A DNA stretch of 15,403 nt from JAIEPT01 sp038217425 (GCA_038217425.1 JBBQPM010000172.1:1-15403); one strand, 5' to 3'. Counted from the first letter of the stretch, positions 7,045-14,922 are shown. Notes: generated by a model not told the origin, from the sequence alone. Program-made: numbers and translations.

Positions 7045-9315
7045 TTAATCCCGAAACAGCCTGCTGATATCGAGGTAAAACACGAAGACCATCAACGACA
7101 GGATCATCGCCAGGCCGGCGAAGGTGGCACCCACGCGGACCGACTCGTTGGCGGGTTTGCCACGAAGTTTCTCGTAGATGAGAAACACCATGTGCCCGCC
7201 GTCGAGGACGGGGATCGGCAGGAAGTTGATGACGGCGAGGTTGACGCTGATCATGCCGAGGAAGAAGACGAACTCCCAGAAGCCGATGCCGGCGATGCTA
7301 TACGCCGCCTGGGCGATGAGGATCGGGCCGCCCAGATGCGCCTGGACCGAGATCCGTCCTGTGATGAACTGGCGCAGATTCATAAACACCAGAATGATGT
7401 TGCGGTAGGTGTCGGTGAAGCCGATCTGGATCGCGTGCCAGGTGCTGTCCGCCTTCTGGATTCGGCGATCGCTGGGGAGCAAGAGTCCGCGCTCCACGAG
7501 TGGCGTCGAACGGTCTTCGGCCGGCTTCAAGACGACGTCGATCGGCTCGGGATTGTTGGCGCGGTTGACTTTGAGTTCGATTTTCGCGAAACTCGACGGC
7601 CGCATGAAGAGCGAGTAGACCACGGACGCCCAGTGATTTTCCTCGAGATCCTTCTTGAGCCATTTAGAGGTTTCTTCCTTGCCGTCGTCGCCGCGCACGG
7701 TGACGCGAAAGTTCTTGATCTGGTCGCCGGCCTGCAGCGGATTGTCGGCGACGAAGTTGGGCGAATTGTCTTCAGGCCGATGCACCGCCTCCACGATGGA
7801 GCTGATCTGGTAGCCAAGCCCCAGCTCCGGAATGGCGATGGGCGAATACGAACTCATGGCCACGCACTGGTCGTAAGTCCAATCGTAGTCCCAGACGAGC
7901 GGAACCACGACGTCCTGCTGCTGCTTGCCGCCGTCGCGTTTGAGGTGCAACGTGACCGTCGCGTCTTTCTTGTCGGCCGCCTTGAGATCGCGCGCCCAAA
8001 CGCGCAACTGGTGCGGCAAACGCTCCGGGTCGAGCGGCGTCTCCTTCGAGCCGTAGACGAGGGTCTTCCCGGCCGCATCGACGACTTCGACCTTGTCGAT
8101 GCGATCGCCGGCCAATTCGGAAGCGACGATCCCCGCCTCGGCCGCGGGCGATCCCTTGCGCAGCGTGGTGATCTTCCACATCTTCATCCGCACCCCCAGC
8201 GCGGAGCGAAACGCCGGCTTGAGGTCGAGCACGACGCTGCTGCCGCCTCGCAGGACTTCGACCTTGACGTTTTCCCCGGCGAGATCTTGCATGCGGCGCA
8301 GGAACTCGAAGACGTCGGGCTGCGGCTTTTCCTTGTTGCGCGGGTCGTCGGGGAGCTTGACCAGTTCGTCGAGTTTGTCCCGACGGGCGCTGGTGGCGAC
8401 GATGACGTCGCCGAACTGGAACCCGGCGTCGCCTGCGGGAGTGTTCGGCTCGACGGGCGCTTTAAGGTGCGGCGTATACTCCTTCGGCGGAAACCGCAGC
8501 ACGTAGGCCGGGCGAATGCCGATGAGCGGATTGGAGTCGGCCTTGGTCTTGCGCGGCTCGATGTCGCGTCCCTGCGGATCACGGTCGGTCTTGATATGCA
8601 CCGTCTCGCCTTGCGCGGTGGTGATAACGCGGAATTTAAGGTCGTCGAAGTACGGATTGACGCGGTCGTCGATCTGGGTGATGACCGAGCCGGTGTGGAA
8701 TCCCTCGGTGAAACCCGGCGAGCCGGTATCGGTGGCCATGACGATGGCGGCTTCGCGGCTTCGGCCCGGGATGCTGTAGACGAGGATGAAGCAGAAGAGC
8801 GCAAGGATAACGTTCATGATGACGCCGGCGGAGATGATGAGCATGCGCGCGGAGACGGATTTGTTGCGAAAGGAGCGCGGATCGTCTTCGCTGCCGTCGC
8901 TGCCTTCTTCACCGTCGACCTGGCCGACCATTTGTACGTAGCCGCCGAGCGGGAAAAGGGCGAATTTGTAAGTGGTTTCGCCCCATTTGAACCAGCAGCC
9001 CGGGATGGTCGGGCCGAAGCCGATGGAAAAGGCGGTGACGTGGACGTCGCACCACTTGGCTGCCAGGTGATGCCCGAGTTCGTGCAAAAAGACGACGAGC
9101 GACAGGCCCATGAGAACTTTGAGGATCGTCCACCAGTTGGGTTGGACGTAGTACTGGAGCAGGCCGATGGCGACGATCAGGAAGAAGAAGGTCATGCCGT
9201 TTTTGGCGAACCACGTCCCCATCGTATTATCGGGCGCTTCGTCCGGCGGGTAGGCGGCGGAGGCATCGTCCGGCGGGGTCTTCAGCGGTTCGTGTTGGCC
9301 GTTCTTGCTATCCAA
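7045..9315 (-). CDS. rseP: RseP-like site-2 zinc metalloprotease with several PDZ-like modules
   Basis: An intramembrane protease of the S2P/M50 family; family members cut transmembrane anti-sigma factors or clear signal-peptide remnants. The zinc site HELGH is at residues 78-82 in the first hydrophobic block, and the third ligand motif LDG at 704-706 within FLPIPVLDGGH. Hydrophobic segments appear near 41-57, 62-85, 157-181, 663-697 and 725-748. The long central region has four G(D/S)xI loops typical of PDZ domains (about 207-218, 297-310, 398-411, 525-538), so this 756-residue protein is much longer than E. coli RseP (about 450). I chose TTG at 9315 because AGGAGG lies seven bases upstream. 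A downstream ATG at 9222 lacks a ribosome site, and the longer frame to 9498 would run far into dxr. The start overlaps dxr by 34 bases, suggesting translational coupling. Confidence 0.9.
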   Translation of the reverse strand: MDSKNGQHEPLKTPPDDASAAYPPDEAPDNTMGTWFAKNGMTFFFLIVAIGLLQYYVQPNWWTILKVLMGLSLVVFLHELGHHLAAKWCDVHVTAFSIGFGPTIPGCWFKWGETTYKFALFPLGGYVQMVGQVDGEEGSDGSEDDPRSFRNKSVSARMLIISAGVIMNVILALFCFILVYSIPGRSREAAIVMATDTGSPGFTEGFHTGSVITQIDDRVNPYFDDLKFRVITTAQGETVHIKTDRDPQGRDIEPRKTKADSNPLIGIRPAYVLRFPPKEYTPHLKAPVEPNTPAGDAGFQFGDVIVATSARRDKLDELVKLPDDPRNKEKPQPDVFEFLRRMQDLAGENVKVEVLRGGSSVVLDLKPAFRSALGVRMKMWKITTLRKGSPAAEAGIVASELAGDRIDKVEVVDAAGKTLVYGSKETPLDPERLPHQLRVWARDLKAADKKDATVTLHLKRDGGKQQQDVVVPLVWDYDWTYDQCVAMSSYSPIAIPELGLGYQISSIVEAVHRPEDNSPNFVADNPLQAGDQIKNFRVTVRGDDGKEETSKWLKKDLEENHWASVVYSLFMRPSSFAKIELKVNRANNPEPIDVVLKPAEDRSTPLVERGLLLPSDRRIQKADSTWHAIQIGFTDTYRNIILVFMNLRQFITGRISVQAHLGGPILIAQAAYSIAGIGFWEFVFFLGMISVNLAVINFLPIPVLDGGHMVFLIYEKLRGKPANESVRVGATFAGLAMILSLMVFVFYLDISRLFRD

Positions 9316-10493
9316 TGCACTACCTCCTGTCGTGCCCACCGATCCAGCGCCTCGAGTTCGGCAAGCGTGGGCCGGGGACTGAAATCGTGATGTTCGAGCG
9401 CCGCCCGGCAGACGCGCGGGATGTCTAGAAACTTGAGTCGGCCCGCGAGAAACTCGCCCACTGCCGACTCGTTGGCGGCATTGAGCACCGCCCCGCACGT
9501 CCCCCCGCGCCGCGCGACCTCGTAGCCTAATTCTAGTGCCGGGAAGGTCTCGTGGTCCGGGGGCTCGAAACTAAATTTCCGCAATTCCCCCCAGCTCAGC
9601 TTCTTCGCCGGACCCGGAAGACGCTCCGGATACGTCAGCGCATACTGGATCGGCAACCGCATGTCCGGCGGCGAAAGCTGCGCCAGCACCGATCCGTCGC
9701 GAAACTCCACGAACGAATGAATAATCGATTCGGGATGCAATATCACCGAGATCTGCTCGGGCGCGAGGTCGAACAGCCAGCGCGCCTCGATGAGTTCCAG
9801 CGCCTTGTTCATCAGCGTCGCGGAATCGACGGTGATCTTGGGGCCCATGCGCCAGGTCGGATGCTGCAGCGCCTGCTCGGGCGTGACGTCGGCAAGCTCG
9901 GCCCGGGTCTTGCCGCGAAAGGGCCCGCCGCTCGCGGTCAGCACGACCCGCTCGACTTCGTGCGCCTTGCCCGACTGCAGCGCCTGAAAGATGGCGCTGT
10001 GTTCGCTATCGACGGGCAAAACTGCGGCGCCGCGCTGCCGCGCCAGGTCCATCACGAGCGGCCCGGCCATCACCAGCGTTTCCTTGTTGGCGACCGCGAC
10101 CGTCTTGCCCGCTTCCAGCGCCTGCCAGGTCCCGTGCAGCCCGGCGGCGCCGACGATCGCCGTCACTACCACATCCGTTTCCGGATCGCTGACCATGCCC
10201 GCGATGCCGTCCAGATAGCGCGTTTCCGCCGGCAGCGGACGTTTGCGAAAGATCGCCGCCGACTCCGGATCCGTGACCGTGCAGTATCTCGGCCGATGCG
10301 TCTGGATTTGTTGGGCGAAATCGTCGATGCGCGAATGCGCGGAGAGGCCGAAAACTTCGAGACGGTCGCTGAGATGGCGGATGACGTCGAGGCAATTGAC
10401 CCCGATCGAGCCCGTCGACCCGAGCACGACTACCCTTCGTCGTTTAGCCGCCGCGCCCTCGCGGCGTGGACCGGATGTGGCCATGGGATTCAT
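9282..10493 (-). CDS. dxr: 1-deoxy-D-xylulose 5-phosphate reductoisomerase (Dxr/IspC)
   Basis: This catalyses the NADPH-dependent conversion of DXP to 2-C-methyl-D-erythritol 4-phosphate, the committed MEP-pathway step toward isoprenoids, in the cytoplasm. In 403 residues it shows the NADPH loop GSTGSIG (25-31), ANKE (135-138), the metal-binding DSEH (162-165), TASGGPF (186-192), HPTWRMG and the NKALELIEA helix (229-237). Length is normal apart from about 20 extra N-terminal residues. Those residues (around REGAAAKRR) are encoded by a GC-rich palindrome of the repeat pair at 10442-10537. Two ATGs (10493, 10484) are possible; neither has a good Shine-Dalgarno. It follows metK by 53 bases and overlaps rseP; the dxr-rseP order is conserved in many bacteria. 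Confidence 0.97.
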   Translation of the reverse strand: MNPMATSGPRREGAAAKRRRVVVLGSTGSIGVNCLDVIRHLSDRLEVFGLSAHSRIDDFAQQIQTHRPRYCTVTDPESAAIFRKRPLPAETRYLDGIAGMVSDPETDVVVTAIVGAAGLHGTWQALEAGKTVAVANKETLVMAGPLVMDLARQRGAAVLPVDSEHSAIFQALQSGKAHEVERVVLTASGGPFRGKTRAELADVTPEQALQHPTWRMGPKITVDSATLMNKALELIEARWLFDLAPEQISVILHPESIIHSFVEFRDGSVLAQLSPPDMRLPIQYALTYPERLPGPAKKLSWGELRKFSFEPPDHETFPALELGYEVARRGGTCGAVLNAANESAVGEFLAGRLKFLDIPRVCRAALEHHDFSPRPTLAELEALDRWARQEVVHWIARTANTNR

Positions 10494-10537
10494 CGTCGCT
10501 CGGGCACAAGGTTGCGCCGCGAGGACGCGGCGGCTAA
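10442..10537. repeat. Inverted pair of GC-rich palindromes (TTTAGCCGCC family), copy B, overlapping the dxr 5' end
   Basis: The left copy (about 10442-10466) begins GTTTAGCCGCCGCG. The right copy (about 10511-10537) is its reverse complement, ending CGGCGGCTAAAC. Within each, CGCCGCG and CGCGGCG arms form a small hairpin; in addition the two copies can pair with each other over about 25 bases. The left copy lies inside dxr codons 10-17, the right copy in the gap after metK. The pair therefore brackets the dxr start codon. Confidence 0.7.
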
Positions 10538-10546
10538 ACAAGATCG

Positions 10547-11806
10547 TTACACGCCCGCGTCGGCCTTCAGCGCTTCGGCCTTGTCCGTCTTCTCCCACGT
10601 GAAATTCGCGAGTTCCCGGCCGAAGTGGCCGTTCCGCGCCGTCTCCATGAAGATCGGCCGACGCAAATTGAGCGTCTCGATGATCCCCTTGGGCGTCAAC
10701 TTGAAGTGCTTGCGAATCAGCTCGACCAGCTTCTCCTCGGTCACGCCCTTGGAGATTCGGCCGTTGGTGTTGACCCAGATGTTGAGCGGATCGGGGTAGC
10801 CGATCGCGTAGGAGAGCTGCACTTCGCACTCCTCGGCGAGCTCGGCGGCGACGATGTTCTTGGCGATGTATCGGCACATGTAGGCGGCCGAGCGATCGAC
10901 TTTGGTCGGGTCCTTGCCGCTGAAGGCGCCGCCGCCGTGTCGGCCGCGGCCGCCGTACGAATCGACGATGATCTTGCGCCCCGTGAGGCCGCAATCGCCG
11001 TGCGGGCCGCCGACCAGGAAGTTCCCCGTGGGATTGATGTGGCAAAGGATGGCGTTGTCGGGCACGTCGCTCGCCTTGAACTCCACGCCCGACGATTGCG
11101 GCGGTACGATGTAGAAAGGCCCCTTGAGCAGGTCGGCGCGTTCCGACTGTAGGGTCGGCTTGATCAGCTTTTCGAGAATGAGCTTGCGCGCTTCGTCGGT
11201 GAACAGTTTCTTCGCGCCGCCGACCACGCTCTCATCGTGCTGAGTCGAAAGCACCACCGTGTGAATGCGATGCGGCGTGCCGTCGGCGTTGTACTCGACG
11301 GTCACCTGGCTCTTGGCGTCCGGCCTCAGAAAGGCGAGCGTCCGATCCTCGCGCAGCCGGGCGTGATTCTCGACCAGCCGATGCGAAAGGTGGATCGGCA
11401 GCGGCATCAGACTCTTCGTTTCCTTGCAGGCGAAACCGAACATCATGCCCTGATCCCCAGCGCCGCCGGCGTCGGCGCCCATCGAGATGTCGGGCGACTG
11501 CGAATGCAAATGGATATCGACCTGGCAGGTGTCGGCCGCGAAGCCGATGTTCGGGTCGGTGTAGCCGATGGCGGCGATCATCTTGCGAACGAGCGCGTCG
11601 ACGGTCTTGCGCGAGAGGTCGGCCTTGGTCGTGATCTCGCCCGAGATGACCGCGAGATCCGTGGTCACCATCGTTTCACAGGCGACTCGGCTCGTCGGAT
11701 CGGTCTGCAGGCAATGGTCGAGAATCGTGTCGCTGATCTGGTCGGCGACTTTGTCGGGATGCCCCATCGAGACGGATTCGCTGGTGAAGAGATAACGGCT
11801 AGACAC
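10547..11806 (-). CDS. metK: S-adenosylmethionine synthetase (methionine adenosyltransferase)
   Basis: This makes SAM from methionine and ATP, with Mg and K ions, in the cytoplasm. Signature motifs are all present: TSESVSMGHPDK (8-19, His16 catalytic), GGAGDQG (114-120), INPTG (257-261), GDCGLTGRKIIVD (270-282) and the P-loop-like GGGAFSGKDPTKVDRS (291-306). At 419 residues it is about 35 longer than E. coli MetK (384); roughly 25 of these lie just before the INPTG motif (about 228-252). The start is GTG at 11806, with AAAGGA eight bases upstream. The frame extends upstream but the homology begins here. It heads the metK-dxr-rseP run; no SAM riboswitch is seen in the short (about 39 nt) leader. 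Confidence 0.97.
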   Translation of the reverse strand: MSSRYLFTSESVSMGHPDKVADQISDTILDHCLQTDPTSRVACETMVTTDLAVISGEITTKADLSRKTVDALVRKMIAAIGYTDPNIGFAADTCQVDIHLHSQSPDISMGADAGGAGDQGMMFGFACKETKSLMPLPIHLSHRLVENHARLREDRTLAFLRPDAKSQVTVEYNADGTPHRIHTVVLSTQHDESVVGGAKKLFTDEARKLILEKLIKPTLQSERADLLKGPFYIVPPQSSGVEFKASDVPDNAILCHINPTGNFLVGGPHGDCGLTGRKIIVDSYGGRGRHGGGAFSGKDPTKVDRSAAYMCRYIAKNIVAAELAEECEVQLSYAIGYPDPLNIWVNTNGRISKGVTEEKLVELIRKHFKLTPKGIIETLNLRRPIFMETARNGHFGRELANFTWEKTDKAEALKADAGV

Positions 11807-11851
11807 AGCAGGAGTCCTTTCGGCGGATTGTGAGGATTCTTGTCCGAGGGG

Positions 11852-11880
11852 ATTATAGGAGCAAACGCCCGAGTCAACTA
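11852..11880 (-). promoter_or_regulatory. Candidate metK promoter
   Basis: On the minus strand a perfect -10 hexamer TATAAT (11852-11857) lies about 46 bases upstream of the metK GTG. The -35 is ambiguous. TTGACT (11872-11877) is a good hexamer but gives a 14-bp spacer, whereas TAGTTG (11875-11880) gives 17 bp. Transcription would start near 11845. Confidence 0.5.
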
Positions 11881-12038
11881 GGATCGCGCTCCCCGTTCGC
11901 GTAAGATGTTGCCGATGCCCCCCCCAGCGAGACGACGTAACTCGAAAACAGGCGTTGCCGTCAGTTGCGGGAAGATGGTAGTGTCGCGGAAAAGCCAGAG
12001 ACCCTCCGGCTTCCCTCACGAGAAAGAGACCTTCGGCA

Positions 12039-12836
12039 ATGAAACTCCTCAAAAGCCTGGTTTGGGACTTCTTCGCCAGCAGAAACCAGTTCCTGATCGA
12101 ATTGACGCCCAAACCTAGCATGCAGTCGCTCCTGCAAAAGCTCCATCCCGTGCGTGCCGGCAAAGAGTTGATTCGTCTGGGACCCAATGGAGACGGCGGC
12201 TACCTCGTCCCCGACGACCTCGCGGGAATCGAGGCCTGCTTCTCGCCCGGCGTCAGCATGATTTCAGGGTTCGAGAAAGCTTGCGCCGAACGGGGCATGA
12301 AAGTATTCATGGCCGACAAGTCGGTCGATAAACCTGCGGATTCGCACGCCTTATTTCACTTTACGAAGAAATTCGTGGGCGCATCGACCTACGTAGACTA
12401 CGTCACGATGGACCACTGGGTCGATTCGTCGCTGCCGAAGTCGGGATCGGATTTGCTGCTGCAGATCGACATCGAGTTCAGCGAATACGAGACCTTCCTG
12501 AACGTGTCGGACCCGCTCATGAGCCGATTTCGCATCATCGTGGCGGAGTTTCACTACCTCGAAGGGCTCTGGGCCCTGCCCTTCTTCTATTTGGCTTCGC
12601 GCACCTTCGAGAAAATCCTGCAAACGCATGCCTGCGTCCACATTCACCCGAACAATTGCAAGCCCCCGTTGGACAAATGGGGATTCTCGATGCCCGCTGT
12701 CGCCGAGTTCACGTTCGTTCGCCGCGACCGTCAGGGCGAGTCGGCCCACGTCACGACCTTTCCGCATCCGCTCGACTTCGACAACACGGCTAATCCGCAC
12801 TTCGCCTTGCCGAAATGTTGGTACGCAAACCCTTAG
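12039..12836 (+). CDS. FkbM-like SAM-dependent methyltransferase
   Basis: A 265-residue protein resembling the FkbM-type methyltransferase group with a Rossmann fold. The N-terminal segment IRLGPNGDGGYLVPDDL (45-61), then CFSPGVS (67-73, at the SAM-binding first loop), KVFMADKSVD (88-97), LLLQIDIE (139-146), IIVAEFHYL and HIHPNN (201-206) follow the order in that family. The usual DIEGAEY is DIEFSEY here. FkbM proteins often methylate hydroxyls of sugars or secondary metabolites; no biosynthetic neighbours are visible, so the substrate is unknown. The ATG at 12039 has only a weak purine stretch upstream, and a second Met lies at residue 28. A possible promoter (TTGCCG at 11955, 18 bp, TAGTGT at 11979) is weak. 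It is divergent from metK, and its stop codon overlaps the convergent gene. Confidence 0.75.
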   Translation: MKLLKSLVWDFFASRNQFLIELTPKPSMQSLLQKLHPVRAGKELIRLGPNGDGGYLVPDDLAGIEACFSPGVSMISGFEKACAERGMKVFMADKSVDKPADSHALFHFTKKFVGASTYVDYVTMDHWVDSSLPKSGSDLLLQIDIEFSEYETFLNVSDPLMSRFRIIVAEFHYLEGLWALPFFYLASRTFEKILQTHACVHIHPNNCKPPLDKWGFSMPAVAEFTFVRRDRQGESAHVTTFPHPLDFDNTANPHFALPKCWYANP

Positions 12837-13123
12837 CGAATCCGCGTGTTGAGGTCCGAATCGTCGTCGCACATCGTCTCCGGACCCTTGTCGCGGATGT
12901 CTTCGCCTGCCAAGAAGTGATACTTGCGCGACGCCCGGTCATACGAAGCCTGGCTGTCGCACGCCTGGCAATAGTACGACGTCCGGTCGCCCTCCTTCGT
13001 GCAGAACACCCGATGCGAGCCGCCGCACCAGGCGCAGCCCTGATGCTTCTCGAGATAGCACTTCTCGGCAAGCGAGTACCACTCATGAGGCGAATGGTCG
13101 GTGACCTTCATAAAGGCGCCCAT
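12833..13123 (-). CDS. Small zinc-ribbon-like protein, function unknown
   Basis: A 96-residue hypothetical protein. Two CxxC knuckles, Cys30/Cys33 (GCAWCGG) and Cys52/Cys55 (YYCQACD), 18 residues apart, are the pattern of a zinc ribbon; Cys22 and Cys41 are extra. The N-terminus SPHEWYSLAEKCYLEKHQGC is amphipathic, and the C-terminus is acidic, then basic. No catalytic motif is visible, so protein or nucleic-acid binding is a guess. Start is either ATG 13123 or ATG 13111; neither has a clear ribosome site. It converges with the methyltransferase gene, their stop codons overlapping by four bases (TTAG at 12833-12836), so neither gene has room for its own terminator. Confidence 0.7.
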   Translation of the reverse strand: MGAFMKVTDHSPHEWYSLAEKCYLEKHQGCAWCGGSHRVFCTKEGDRTSYYCQACDSQASYDRASRKYHFLAGEDIRDKGPETMCDDDSDLNTRIR

Positions 13124-13222
13124 AAAGACAACTGGGAAAGAGGGATAGATGCGGGCTTTCTTTCTCTACCAGTGTAGCATATTTTAAGTTGAAAGAACGC
13201 CTCCCCGCAGGAAAGGACCGCG

Positions 13223-14131
13223 ATGAAACTCGGCTTCGTGAGCGCCCTCTTCGGCGATTGGACGCTGCAAGAAGTGCTATCGTTCGCCGGGCGCGAGGGC
13301 TTCGGCTGCGTCGAAGTGATGTGCTGGCCCCTGGGCAAGGCCGACCGCCGATATGCCGGCGTCACCCATCTCGACGCCGGCAACCTCAGTGAAGACGACG
13401 TTCGCCGAATCAAAGACTTGTCCGCAACCCTCGACGTCTCGATCTCGGGCCTCGGCTACTACCCCAATCCGCTGCACCCCGACCCCGAGCATCGCCAACG
13501 CGTCGTCAGCCATCTGCGAAAAGTCATCGACGCGGCGCCGAGGTTGGGCGTCTCCGTCGTCAACACCTTTGTTGGACGCGACTGGAAGAAATCCGTTCCC
13601 GAAAATTGGCCGATCTTCGAAGAAGTTTGGCCCGGGCTCGTCGCCCATGCCGAGGCCCAAGGCGTGCGGCTCGGCATCGAAAATTGTCCGATGCTCTTCA
13701 GCCAAGACGAATGGCCCGGCGGCGCCAACCTCGCCGTCTCTCCCGCAATTTGGCGAACGATGTTCGACAAGATCCCGAGCCCGAGCTGGGGTCTGAACTT
13801 CGATCCGTCGCATCTCATTTGGCAGCAAATCGACATCCCCAAGGCGCTGCGCGAGTTCGGCTCGCGCCTGGTCCACGTACACGCCAAGGACGCCCGGCTC
13901 GATCGCCATAAGCTCGACGACGTCGGCATCCTCGGTCTCGATTGGCACACGCCGAAACTGCCTGGCCTGGGCGACGTCGCCTGGGGCCCGTTCTTCGCCG
14001 CCCTGACGGATGCGGGCTACAACGGCCCGGTCTGCATCGAGGTCGAAGACCGGGCCTACGAGAAGACGCTGGAAGACCGCATCCGTTCGCTGCGGCAGAG
14101 CAAACGCTACCTCGAGCAGTTCATCGCCTAG
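13223..14131 (+). CDS. Sugar phosphate isomerase/epimerase-like TIM-barrel protein
   Basis: 302 residues of the xylose-isomerase-like TIM barrel (AP endonuclease family 2) superfamily, whose members isomerise or epimerise sugars with a divalent metal. Probable metal ligands at strand ends: Glu153 (LGIENCP), Asp194 (NFDPSHL), His220 (VHVHAKD) and Glu273 (CIEVED). His197 and Trp241/His242 are near the presumed active site, and GLGDVAWGPF (248-257) is the common late-barrel motif. There is no signal peptide, so it is cytoplasmic. AGGAAAGGA precedes the ATG at a suitable distance. The next gene starts nine bases after the stop, with its ribosome site overlapping this stop codon, so the two are co-translated. 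An AT-rich patch at 13177-13190 may hold the promoter, but no clear hexamers are seen. The actual sugar is unknown. Confidence 0.9.
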   Translation: MKLGFVSALFGDWTLQEVLSFAGREGFGCVEVMCWPLGKADRRYAGVTHLDAGNLSEDDVRRIKDLSATLDVSISGLGYYPNPLHPDPEHRQRVVSHLRKVIDAAPRLGVSVVNTFVGRDWKKSVPENWPIFEEVWPGLVAHAEAQGVRLGIENCPMLFSQDEWPGGANLAVSPAIWRTMFDKIPSPSWGLNFDPSHLIWQQIDIPKALREFGSRLVHVHAKDARLDRHKLDDVGILGLDWHTPKLPGLGDVAWGPFFAALTDAGYNGPVCIEVEDRAYEKTLEDRIRSLRQSKRYLEQFIA

Positions 14132-14140
14132 GAGACGCCG

Positions 14141-14857
14141 TTGCAAGTCGCGCTCATGGTCACCTGTCTGGGCGATAGCTTTTTCCCGAACGCGGGGGTC
14201 GCCACGGTCAAACTGCTGCGTCGCCTCGGCATCGCGGTCGACTTCCCCGCCGCCCAAACCTGCTGCGGTCAACCCCACTTCAACAGCGGCTACCACGATC
14301 ACGCCCGCGATCTCGCCAAGCACACCATCAAGACCTTCGCCAACGCAAGTCTAGTCGTCACGCCTTCCGGTTCCTGTGCGGCCATGGTCAAGCTCGAGTA
14401 TCCCGAACTCTTTCACGGCGATCCATACTGGCACGCCCACGCCCAGCGCCTGGCGGACCGAACGCATGAGCTGTCGGACTTCCTCGTTAACGTGCTCGGC
14501 AAGGAAGACGTCGGCGCCCGCTACCCGGCCAGAGCGACGTATCACATGGCCTGCCATCTGCGTGGGCTGAAGATCGTCACCGAGCCGCAACGGCTGCTCG
14601 CCAAAGTCGAGGGACTGGAACTCGTGCCGCTGGAGCGCTTCGACGAGTGCTGCGGGTTCGGCGGCTCCTTCGCGGTCCGCTTCCCGGCGATCAGCGGCTC
14701 CATGGTGATGGACAAATCGGCTTTCATCGAGAAGACGGAGGCGCAGTGCGTGATCGCCACCGACGCCGGCTGCTTGATGAACATGGGGGGCTGCCTGCAT
14801 CGCCGCGGCAGCCCGATCCGCACGGTCCATCTCGCGGAGGTGCTGGCAAGTCAGTGA
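14141..14857 (+). CDS. lutA: LutA/YkgE-type (Fe-S)-binding cysteine-rich protein, two CCG domains
   Basis: 238 residues matching the LutA/YkgE family along its length (residues 1-30 resemble MxVALxVTCLxDxxFPxxGxATV). Each CCG domain carries conserved cysteines: Cys41-Cys42-Gly-Gln-Pro and Cys79 in the first, Cys138, Cys170-Cys171-Gly and Cys211 in the second. Such domains bind iron-sulfur clusters in LutABC lactate oxidation and in heterodisulfide-reductase and glycolate-oxidase subunits. The motif after Cys138 reads HLRGL rather than the HLLRGL I recall for the family, one residue shorter. Start is TTG at 14141, with AGGAG six bases upstream that overlaps the previous stop (TAG 14129-14131). 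LutB and LutC do not follow within the window; the gene is closed by a long hairpin and non-coding repeats. Confidence 0.9.
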   Translation: MQVALMVTCLGDSFFPNAGVATVKLLRRLGIAVDFPAAQTCCGQPHFNSGYHDHARDLAKHTIKTFANASLVVTPSGSCAAMVKLEYPELFHGDPYWHAHAQRLADRTHELSDFLVNVLGKEDVGARYPARATYHMACHLRGLKIVTEPQRLLAKVEGLELVPLERFDECCGFGGSFAVRFPAISGSMVMDKSAFIEKTEAQCVIATDAGCLMNMGGCLHRRGSPIRTVHLAEVLASQ

Positions 14858-14859
14858 AC

Positions 14860-14922
14860 TTCCGAGCCAGAAGCGTCCGCGACGATTTTGCGAAGATCGT
14901 CGCTCACGCTTCCGGCTCGGAA
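14860..14922 (+). terminator. 24-bp stem hairpin directly after lutA
   Basis: Three complementary blocks nest: TTCCGAGCC (14860-14868) with GGCTCGGAA (14914-14922), GAAGCGT (14870-14876) with ACGCTTC (14906-14912), and GCGACGAT (14879-14886) with ATCGTCGC (14896-14903). This gives 24 pairs, with one mismatch and a 2x2 internal loop, starting two bases after the lutA stop codon. No T-run follows, so it may be an mRNA-stabilising 3' hairpin or a repeat element rather than an intrinsic terminator. Confidence 0.7.

Noticed and set aside
5462..7048. Plus-strand open frame of about 528 codons opposite the STAS and aldolase-like genes
   Set aside because: It spans two genuine minus-strand genes and their gap, contains no recognisable motif and runs through a palindromic repeat.
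6940..9390. Long plus-strand open frame (about 816 codons) opposite rseP
   Set aside because: It lies antisense to a protein with clear S2P motifs. Its translation is charged low-complexity sequence with no motifs, typical of antisense frames in GC-rich genes.
9552..11833. Plus-strand open frames opposite dxr and metK
   Set aside because: They are antisense to two highly conserved enzymes, and their arginine/histidine-rich translations resemble no protein family.
11807..11851. SAM riboswitch upstream of metK
   Set aside because: The predicted leader is only about 39 nt and shows no SAM-riboswitch stems.
11807..12187. N-terminal extension of metK toward 12187
   Set aside because: The homology begins at the GTG 11806, which has a ribosome site and a promoter just upstream. 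The extension would overlap the divergent methyltransferase gene.
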